A stretch of DNA of 64,000 nt, taken from assembly GCF_029223885.1 (NCBI RefSeq), contig NZ_CP119409.1, positions 3,703,501 through 3,767,500 on the forward strand, read 5' to 3'. Below the pieces are notes generated by a model that worked only from the letters and a program-made list of their open reading frames with translations, was not told the DNA's origin and made no database searches. Source of the stretch: Pararhizobium gei (GTDB lineage Bacteria; Pseudomonadota; Alphaproteobacteria; Rhizobiales; Rhizobiaceae). A program made the translations under genes and the position numbers. Numbering within the stretch: position 1 is the stretch's first letter; every line of letters starts with the position of its first letter. Of the stretch, positions 55,253 through 64,000 are shown piece after piece.

Positions 55253-55644
55253 GCACCCTCCCCGTTGTCGACGCTGTGCGCGGATGTGCGCCGCCCGTCG
55301 GGCTCTCCGCGATCGATGACATGCGCAAGATACCGGCGATTGCCGGTCAGCCAGTCGTGCACCATGATCGCGGTTGGGTCATCGCGGTCGAAGAGATCGA
55401 TCAGCCACTTGCGCAGCTGTGGCTGCAGGCTGGAAAGGCTGCGTCCCTTTCGGCGGCCGCACCGGATGACGGTACCGACGATGGTTGCGACGTGTTCGCG
55501 GTACTCTTCACTGGCGGTGGGACCCTTGCCGCCGATGATCGGCAGACGGGGCACCTTCGGCTGGGCAGATGGCAACTGCGACACAGTGGTCGGCGAAGCG
55601 TGGTGGATCGGAAAGGGCAGAATATTGGAGGGAAGGTTCGTCAT
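55249..55644 (-). CDS. 131-residue hypothetical protein of the AAA-M41 operon
   Basis: Begins MTNLPSNILPFPIHHASPTT, a Pro-rich flexible leader of about 45 residues, followed by a compact helical part (EEYREHVATIVGTVIRCGRR, LRKWLIDLFDRDDPTAIMVH, DWLTGNRRYLAHVID). GGAGA precedes the ATG at 55644, chosen over an upstream in-frame start without a site. The stop overlaps the AAA gene start by four bases. It may be an adaptor or substrate tag for the AAA-M41 protein; no family was recognised. Confidence 0.65.
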   Translation of the reverse strand: MTNLPSNILPFPIHHASPTTVSQLPSAQPKVPRLPIIGGKGPTASEEYREHVATIVGTVIRCGRRKGRSLSSLQPQLRKWLIDLFDRDDPTAIMVHDWLTGNRRYLAHVIDRGEPDGRRTSAHSVDNGEGA

Positions 55645-55720
55645 GGCAGACGTCTCCTGATCGCGTGTCCGTCGGACAGGCGTTGAATAGGCAGGGTGGG
55701 GTGATGGCAGAGCTCGACCG

Positions 55721-56623
55721 CTAATGCGGAACGGCGCGTGGCGCTTGCGCAAAGCCGATCTGGATCGGCGGCCGCAGTGCGACAGGACTCAGCGTCCCCG
55801 GCGGCTCAGGCGTCTGCGCGTTCTCCGACGCCTCATCGCGCAATCGGAAACGCTCTGCGTCTGCCACATCGGCTGCCTTCTTACCGCCGTGGCTCTGGAG
55901 GGCCTCGTTCCAGTTTCGCTCGATCCGGGCCTGGAACAGGTTTCGCAGGGTGGCCATGACGTCTCCCGCGCCGGCGACTTCGAGAAGATGATCGAGATGC
56001 GACAGCGGCCAGACACCGCCCTCGAGATCAATGCGCTGGTTGTCGGCGTTGAGGATGACGACGCGGACCTCCTTCGCCTGAAGCCGGCGATACTCCTTAT
56101 AGAGCAAGTCCGGAACGACGAGCGCTGCCGCAAGCATGCGGTTCTTCAGTTCCGCGATCCGCGAGACTTCGTAAGAGCCCAGGCTCCGCTTCACGTCGAC
56201 CAAATGCGCGACCTCGGTCCTCCGGTTCAGGATCAACAGGTCCGGCGTGTACGTCTTGCGTCCACCACTGTCAGCATCAAGGCTCAGCAACCGGTAGAGT
56301 TTAGGATCGTTCATCTCGACCAGTTCCGTCGCCGCCTTTGTTACAGGAAGACGCAGGTTGCCGGTGAGAACGACGAGGTCCGTATTTAGGCTGGCGATCA
56401 AGCCGATACCTCGCTCCAGCAGCCGTCCTTCGGCGACCGGCACGGCACGAAGGATGGTGGTGATTTCGGTCATGCCGGCGACGAGAGCCCGGCGAAGCAA
56501 ATCAGTGGACAGTGCCGGTGCGACGGTCTCGTCGATCAGCGTATCCAGGCGAGACCGCATGGTTTCGATATCAGCGACGGTCGGATAGGCAGGCGCCGTT
56601 GTGTTCTGTTTGGTAGGGGTCAT
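55721..56623 (-). CDS. Possible PD-(D/E)XK-like protein heading the AAA-M41 operon
   Basis: A 300-residue soluble protein. Residues about 125-200 contain TYTPDLLILNRRTEVAHLVD followed by VKRSL: an Asp after Pro, a hydrophobic strand, then D-V-K. This is the spacing of the PD-(D/E)XK nuclease fold, although the expected acidic residue is the D of VDVK. The first 100 residues are helical (MRSRLDTLIDETVAPALSTD). AGGAG lies before the ATG at 56623. It is 76 bases upstream of the 131-aa gene, so it leads the operon; two tight palindromes precede it. The nuclease reading is an inference and could be wrong; the function is unknown. Confidence 0.6.
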   Translation of the reverse strand: MTPTKQNTTAPAYPTVADIETMRSRLDTLIDETVAPALSTDLLRRALVAGMTEITTILRAVPVAEGRLLERGIGLIASLNTDLVVLTGNLRLPVTKAATELVEMNDPKLYRLLSLDADSGGRKTYTPDLLILNRRTEVAHLVDVKRSLGSYEVSRIAELKNRMLAAALVVPDLLYKEYRRLQAKEVRVVILNADNQRIDLEGGVWPLSHLDHLLEVAGAGDVMATLRNLFQARIERNWNEALQSHGGKKAADVADAERFRLRDEASENAQTPEPPGTLSPVALRPPIQIGFAQAPRAVPH

Positions 56624-56670
56624 GGAATTCTCCTGTTGATTGGAAACAGGATCGCCAGACGCGGCAAATC

Positions 56671-56710
56671 CGCGGACAAATGTCCGCGCATGCGGAAACA
56701 ATTTCCGCAT
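56671..56710. promoter_or_regulatory. Two adjacent palindromes before the AAA-M41 operon
   Basis: CGCGGAC (56671-56677) pairs with GTCCGCG (56682-56688), and ATGCGGAAA (56690-56698) pairs with TTTCCGCAT (56702-56710). The two perfect palindromes are one base apart and share GCGGA, about 50 bases upstream of the operon's first ATG. A tandem operator is likely. The remaining gap to 57065 shows only a short startless frame (ending RPFDIVPTLVFRKS at 56743). Confidence 0.65.
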
Positions 56711-57065
56711 CCGATGCCAGCCTTAGCGATCTGACGTCCGGTTAGGACTTGCGAAAGACGAGCGTCGGCACGATGTCGAATGGACGGGTTTCAACAGGAG
56801 AGCGGGGAGAAGATACTTCCGGAAGCGAAGCAGATATGGGTCGACATAGCCAGTGGCCTTTCAGCGAAGGTTACAGGTCAGGCCCTCGTTCGATGTTAGC
56901 GCATCGGCGGGGGCTGCTAAGTATCTGCAGAACCAGGGGTTTCTGCTGACCCTGTCGACATAGCCCGGAGATTGAGGTCCGGCAAGCCGACAAGAACGCA
57001 TCCGGAACAGAGAGCTCCGGCATGGTTAACGAGAGACGCGTCGGACCGGAGGCCCAAACGTAAAA

Positions 57066-57090
57066 AGCCCCGCTCGGTGGCGGGGCTCTT
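57066..57090 (-). terminator. Strong intrinsic terminator
   Basis: AGCCCCGC (57066-57073) and GCGGGGCT (57080-57087) form a perfect 8-bp stem. On the minus strand it is followed by TTTTTA, 23 bases past the stop of the 364-residue gene. Confidence 0.85.
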
Positions 57091-57112
57091 GAAGTCAAGT
57101 GCGGTGTCAACT

Positions 57113-58207
57113 CTAGGCCGCGTGACGCTCGGCAGTCTGCTGATCAGAGTTCATCCGGTTCCTGTGGTCATACCAACTTGTTGACTTGACGCCCTCCGAA
57201 GCCTCCTCGACCGATGGCGGCAACTGCCCGACTGGGATCAGACCCTCGATGTCGCTCGTATCCGTCTCATCGACATCTGGCTCGGCGATGAGGTGGGCCT
57301 CGATTTCGACGACCGCTTCACCGTGAACCACAAAGCGTAGCAACGGAACGACCTCGTTCTGAAGCCACGGCACGAACGCCCTGCCCTTTGCCCAGTCATC
57401 GGCGCCGCCCATCTGGTACAGCAGGTCCTGAACTTTGCGCCAGACGGTGCCCTCGGGAAGCTTAGCGGCCCGCCAGTTCATGTAAGACGTGGCATCGGGC
57501 TGCAACGGAGCCCCAATGCTGTTGAGGACGTCGTGGGCATGCCGACAAGGGAGCACGACTTTATCCTGCAGCGGCTTCTTCACGACAGGCTTCTTGTTTG
57601 CCAGCGGCTCGAGAGCGAGCTCTACCTGAGTGAGAACGATCTCCAGCATTTTCTGAAGCTGTGCAACGTCCGCGTCGGTTTTTGCCGCGGCGACTTTGCG
57701 AAGTCCAGCCACGCCTGCTGTATCGAACGTCGCGTCGCCCTTAGACTTCGGCTTCCTACCGAGCATCTCGCGGACGTCTTTCACCCGGATACGCTCGCCA
57801 TCTGCCAGCCTGGCGATCACGGCTTCGACCTGCGCCGGCTCGCCTTTGGCCAGCTCGAACATGACCGTCGGCATTACGGCGTGAGCGAGAAGCTGCTCAC
57901 GATAAGCGGACAGGCGCTCGTGGATCGAGATGTAGTTCCACGCCGAGCGCACGGTATAGTCGGAGAATGTCGCAAGCCACTTTCCGAATGCCTTCTCCGG
58001 CACGAGCGGCTTGGCCTCGGCGAACGTGCATCCGAGATCGTAGGCGTGGGCGCCCGACCTCTTGTTGAGCGCGATGATCTTGTCTGCCGCGCGCTGGAGA
58101 GCGCTTTTTGCCTCCGGCTCCGTCACGGCGCCGATCGGCGCGTTGGAAACCGGCTTGCCGCGAGCGTCCTTATGGTTGTCCTGATTCATATCAATGACCT
58201 TCTTCAT
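57113..58207 (-). CDS. DUF3102-like island protein
   Basis: A 364-residue soluble protein. Residues about 30-110 have the pattern of DUF3102-like nucleic-acid-associated proteins: SALQRAADKIIALNKRSGAH, FAEAKPLVPEKAFGKWLATF and VRSAWNYISIHERL. A Lys-rich hinge (RKPKSKGD) and a helical C-terminal half follow. GAAAGGTCAC precedes the ATG; the frame upstream adds 13 residues without a binding site. Such proteins are common on rhizobial plasmids and islands and may act in replication or partition control; the function is unproven. It has its own terminator and so is separate from the AAA-M41 operon. Confidence 0.6.
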   Translation of the reverse strand: MKKVIDMNQDNHKDARGKPVSNAPIGAVTEPEAKSALQRAADKIIALNKRSGAHAYDLGCTFAEAKPLVPEKAFGKWLATFSDYTVRSAWNYISIHERLSAYREQLLAHAVMPTVMFELAKGEPAQVEAVIARLADGERIRVKDVREMLGRKPKSKGDATFDTAGVAGLRKVAAAKTDADVAQLQKMLEIVLTQVELALEPLANKKPVVKKPLQDKVVLPCRHAHDVLNSIGAPLQPDATSYMNWRAAKLPEGTVWRKVQDLLYQMGGADDWAKGRAFVPWLQNEVVPLLRFVVHGEAVVEIEAHLIAEPDVDETDTSDIEGLIPVGQLPPSVEEASEGVKSTSWYDHRNRMNSDQQTAERHAA

Positions 58208-58810
58208 GTGTGACCTTTCTTCGTTGTCCAGCTCAACGCTGTACACATATGGTCACCGGAGAAAGACGTGCTGTCAACTCGGCCTCCATTGTCAACACAT
58301 TGATATTATTTTGTTTATACTGATTTCATTGGGTTTTCTGTTGCTCGCTTTTACCCCTAAATATCCAAAAGTGCGACATTCTGACGCACCTTAAACCTCG
58401 CCACAGGGAACTCTTAAACTTCAATCATAGAGAGCATTTTAGAAGGAGCATGCGGCAATTATTTCCGCATTCAACCCGATCGAGAGGCGGATTCCGTTTC
58501 CCTCGGCAGACACAAATTCGTTGGCTAAAACTGCCGTGAGCAAGGCATTGCTGCTTGCTAGCACACCGTTAACCATAGCGACCGAATCCAACCATGCCAC
58601 AGCCGTGGAGGGCCGAAAGCACCTTGTGTTTTCAGCAATCCGGCCTATTTGTGCCTTACGACATTGCTGTCCCGGCACATGTGAGAGTGCAAACGGACCT
58701 TTGGCAATTCGTCAAAGCAGCCAGCGGCGGACAAACCGGCTCTCACGGTCCTGCCATCGTTTTCCAAAATCTGATGAACGAAACGATGTGCAGATCGCAA
58801 AGGAGAACCT
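58208..58810. other. AT-rich intergenic region
   Basis: About 600 bases between divergent genes. 58250-58420 is AT-rich and should carry both promoters. A minus-strand frame (58678-58439) reads NALLTAVLANEFVSAEGNGI but has no clear start and no recognised family. No RNA gene or strong palindrome seen. Confidence 0.35.
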
Positions 58811-59467
58811 ATGTCTGCTGTATCGCTTGTAAAGTCCCCGGTGGCCAAGGCGCCCGATCGAAGTGAAGGTCTTCTGGAGGTGCTCCGCTTTTACGCGGCG
58901 CATGAGGGGGAATTTGGGCGCGCCGGTGCCCTGTTGAAGTACGGGCGGTTTTTCCCGCACGTCAACGAGCGTCCAAAGGGATTGCGCATGGGGCCGATGG
59001 GCCTGTGCTACTGTAACTGTACGCGAGCGCGTTATCCGTATCTGGCTGACGATCCAGTCCCGTTTCATTACGCGGAGGGCTACGCGCTGGATTCCGAGTT
59101 AGGCATTCCCTTTGAGCACGCGTGGCTCGTCGATCTGAACGGCCGCGCGATCGATCTCACCTGGACGGACACGAAGAACGCCGTCTATTTCGGCGTGACC
59201 TTCAGCGACGCATTCGTCTATCAGGCGATGAAGGGGACGGGGCTTTTCGGAATTCTCCCCAGCGTCGCGCTGCAAAAAGCCTGTTCGCAAACAGCGCGGC
59301 GTTCAAGGCCACGCTCTGGAAGCCAGGCCTTCCGGGACTACCTAGCGGGCGCCTTTGCCAATTCTGACGATCCATCATCCTGGCCGGCCGTCGAAATTTT
59401 CGTCGGTCAGCTCGGAGATCGTCGATTTTCACAACGTAAGTTTACCGACCTGCCGAGAGGCTTCTGA
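58811..59467 (+). CDS. Hypothetical protein coupled to the recombinase
   Basis: A 218-residue protein. The middle reads EGYALDSELGIPFEHAWLVD, LNGRAIDLTWTDTKNAVYFG, GVTFSDAFVYQAMKGTGLFG: a His-Trp/Asp pattern (HAWL then IDLTW) that recalls small transglutaminase/papain-like families, without proof. AAGGAG lies just before the ATG. The stop overlaps the recombinase ATG (TGATG), so the two are translated together. It may be a cargo or recombination-linked protein of the element. Function unknown. Confidence 0.65.
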   Translation: MSAVSLVKSPVAKAPDRSEGLLEVLRFYAAHEGEFGRAGALLKYGRFFPHVNERPKGLRMGPMGLCYCNCTRARYPYLADDPVPFHYAEGYALDSELGIPFEHAWLVDLNGRAIDLTWTDTKNAVYFGVTFSDAFVYQAMKGTGLFGILPSVALQKACSQTARRSRPRSGSQAFRDYLAGAFANSDDPSSWPAVEIFVGQLGDRRFSQRKFTDLPRGF

Positions 59468-61097
59468 TGTCAAAAAACGTTCTCTTTTACGCCCGCTACT
59501 CCACCGAGCGCCAGAATGAAGTCTCGATCGAGACCCAGATCGACCTCGGCCGCGAGTTCATCGAGGATAAGGGCTGGACGCTGATCGATGTGTTTACTGA
59601 CCATGCGGTGAGTGGCACCTCCTACACCACGCGCCCCGGCATCCAGGATTTGCTGGTGCGCGCCGGCAAGCGGGATATCGACGTCGTTCTCTGTGTCACC
59701 GTCGATCGCGTCTCGCGCGACTCAGAACATGGCAACGGCTTCCTCAAGCGCTTGAGGTTTCAGGACATTGAGCTCTGGACCGTCCATGGTGGTACGGCTG
59801 TCACCGATATCGAGATGTCGTTGCGCGTCACCCTTAGCCAGGAACTCATCGAGCAGATCAGGTATCGCACGCGTGAAGGCATGAAGACGGCTGTGCGTAA
59901 AGGCAAAGCGACGACCTGCCTAGCATACGGCTATAAGGTAAGGCAGGAATACGACGGCAATGGCGACCGCATTCCTGGCCTACGAGATATTGTGCCCGAC
60001 CACGCAGACACCGTTCGCTGGATTTTTCAGCAGTATGCGGAGGGCGTATCCCCGCGCGATATCGCCAGGGCTTTAAACAAACAGCGCATTCCCGGACCAC
60101 GGGGCAAAGCATGGCGTGATACCGCCATCCGCGGGCACGTGACCCGTGGAACCGGTATCCTCAACAACGAAACCTATATCGGCCGCGTTGTCTGGAACCG
60201 CCGGCAGTACCGCAAAAACCCGGATACCGAGCGTCGCGTCGCAAGACCTAATACCGATGACAAGTGGGTCGTGAACGAAGATGCCAAACTGCGGATTGTC
60301 GATGACGCGCTGTGGGCACGGGTCAAGGCGCGCCAGGCAGAAGTTGGAGACCTTTTCACGCACACCAAGACAAACGCCCTGAATGCGACCCACCGGCCAA
60401 GTTATCTGCTGAGCGGTATACTCGAATGTGCCGAATGCGGCGGTCCCTATGCGATTTCAGGTAAAGACCGCTACAGCTGCACCAATCATAAAAAGCAGAT
60501 TCCAATCGACGACCTCGATGGCGCGTGCTGCCAAAACCAGAAGACGATTCTCAGGTCCGATCTCGAAAGCCGGGTTATCGCCTGCCTTCCAGCAGCATTT
60601 CTCCAACTGGGTATTTTCGACAAGGTGTCGGCCGACGTCCTTCAACGGCAGCAGGCAAAGCTCAAGTCAACTCCGTCCCAGAGCCAGCAATTGACCGCAG
60701 AGTTGGCAAAGATCGAACAGCAGCAGGCGAGCATTATCCAGCAGATCAGTGATCGTGCGGCGGAAGCCCGCCCTCGCCTGACGGCATTGGATGATTTGCT
60801 CGACCGGCTTGAGCTTCAGCGAGAAACGTTTTCAGCTGAACTTGCAAATACGGCACATGTCGAGCCAGATATGTCCGAACGACTTGCCGAACTGCGCAGA
60901 CAAATCAATCCGGAAGCCGCGCAAAAGATCATGGCGCTCCTGCTATATTTCGTGCGGGACGACGTCGATACCACGACGAAACAGCCCTTCGTGGACATGA
61001 CCCGCAAGTTTATTCAGAAGGTCGTGATCACTAAAACACCCGGCCATCGCCGGCGGAGCTTTGCGTTCACGGCCGTATTGCATCGATCCTCGCCGCA

Positions 61098-61349
<252 letters not shown>

Positions 61350-61578
61350 GAATTGAATTGGGCTACTGTTGCAGCCCGGGTTGTTTGCCGGTCCTCGAAG
61401 GCTTTGCCTTTTGCGGTTCGGCGTGGCTGCTCCATCGGCGTGATACGGCAGCCTCTTGTCTCTGTTATCCGGGTTAGTATGGCCAAGCAAAAAGGCCGCT
61501 TGAGGGCGGCCCGCTGTTCGGCTGAGCCGGAAGGTGATGAGAAGATATTTTGTTTGGTATTTTCTTGCCTTTAGTAGA

Positions 61579-61692
61579 CCTGGCAGCGACCGACTCTCCC
61601 GCGTCTTAAGACGGAGTACCATAGGCGCTGGGGCGTTTCACGGCCGTGTTCGGAATGGGAACGGGTGCAGCCACCCCGCAATAACCACCAGG
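61579..61692 (-). rRNA. rrf: 5S ribosomal RNA
   Basis: On the minus strand CCTGGTGGTTATTGCGGGGT opens the molecule and GTCGGTCGCTGCCAGG closes it; the ends pair. The loop with CCCGTTCCCATTCCGAACAC and ACTCCGTC is the universal 5S core. About 114-118 bases. Confidence 0.95.
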
Positions 61693-61704
61693 TCAACTAA
61701 GGGC

Positions 61705-61737
61705 AAGATTTACACCTGCAGTGCAGGTGTAAATCTT
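61705..61737. repeat. Perfect 16-bp inverted repeat in the 23S-5S spacer
   Basis: AAGATTTACACCTGCA and TGCAGGTGTAAATCTT flank a single G. A degenerate echo (CAAGATTTCACACCGCAG) occurs at about 61840. It lies 12 bases from the 5S 5' end and may be a processing stem in the rRNA precursor. Confidence 0.7.
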
Positions 61738-62080
61738 GGTTTTTCCTGGCGCAGATGCCTTGTCCTTTTCGCTGAGGCTCAAAGGGGACCTGCGCCGGCC
61801 ATACTGCAGATCCTTGAAGGAGGACACAGGTGGCAAACCAAGATTTCACACCGCAGTTGCGGGGTAAAACCAAAATGAGAAGCTGGTTCACTCTAGGAGT
61901 GATTAGGGATTAGTCGTTAGTGACTAGTCTTTTTTGAACACGTCTTTTTCAAGCTGCTTGAGGCACATCCGGAGCAAAGCTCCGCAAGGCCAAGGGCCGT
62001 CGCGCATCGTTGCGCGGCCCGTCCGGAGCGCAGGCCCAAAGGGCCGACAGCGTCAGGACAAAAGACAGCTTGGGATCATT

Positions 62081-62099
62081 GAAGCGCCATTGGCGCTTC
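62081..62099. repeat. 9-bp inverted repeat beside the 23S 3' end
   Basis: GAAGCGCCA and TGGCGCTTC flank a single T, about 20 bases past the mature 23S end on the minus strand. Could be part of a processing site. The rest of the 430-base spacer holds GC-rich direct and inverted repeats (62000-62040, GGCCGTCGCGCA and related) and no gene. Confidence 0.5.
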
Positions 62100-62120
62100 G
62101 ATGAGCACGAGCAATGAGAA

Positions 62121-64000
<1,880 letters not shown>

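Overview
The window looks like a chromosome or chromid segment of a rhizobial alphaproteobacterium (Rhizobium/Agrobacterium/Shinella-like). The support is the rRNA operon tail at the right edge (23S, 5S and tRNA-fMet on the minus strand), a chemotaxis receptor with a C-terminal GWDEF tail, a D(-)-tartrate dehydratase of the Bradyrhizobium type, GC-rich codon use and repeated ABC/TctABC catabolic cassettes. The species cannot be named from the sequence alone.

Positions 1-10 kb: the tail of an unidentified gene, a soluble PAS-PAS chemotaxis receptor, an eroded IS5-type transposase, an RND efflux pump with its adaptor and a divergent TetR repressor, a FabF-like ketosynthase, and a stretch of gene fragments (truncated ftsZ, ProC start, unrecognised pieces).

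Positions 10-25 kb: an amino-acid catabolic region. One minus-strand operon runs from a polar amino-acid binding protein at 19.5 kb through an ABC ATPase, two permeases, a DapA-family lyase, a DadA-like oxidase, an aldehyde dehydrogenase, a proline-racemase-family epimerase and two SDR dehydrogenases. The set fits hydroxyproline-type imino-acid breakdown: epimerise, oxidise, deaminate, then oxidise the semialdehyde. A divergent GntR regulator and a ProC-like reductase sit at its head. A XRE-cupin regulator faces a beta-alanine:pyruvate-type aminotransferase across a palindromic operator, followed by a remnant of alanine racemase and a complete dadA.

Positions 25-40.7 kb: small stress and redox genes (DUF1330, Ohr, SDR, TetR, HxlR, an F420-reductase-like protein, an NtaA-type monooxygenase). 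Next comes a tartrate module (tartrate dehydratase, TtuC-type dehydrogenase, TctABC uptake, divergent LysR), a secreted esterase, an AraC regulator and a frameshifted amidohydrolase.

Positions 40.7-61.3 kb: a decayed mobile island. It holds a 3' tRNA remnant, LysR and AraC fragments, an IS481 element inside a MobF relaxase remnant, an AT-rich DUF4062 gene, an IS630 element that splits a secreted-protein gene, a broken ATPase plus partner pair, and a minus-strand operon coding a possible PD-(D/E)XK-like protein, a 131-aa protein and an AAA+/M41 FtsH-like protein. It ends with a large serine recombinase whose reading frame runs into the 3' end of tRNA-fMet. The best candidates for something new are the DUF4062 protein with a DeoR-like C-terminal half and the nuclease-like/AAA-M41 operon.

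Positions 61.3-64 kb: tRNA-fMet, 5S rRNA, a spacer with long perfect palindromes, and the 3' two thirds of 23S rRNA, all on the minus strand.
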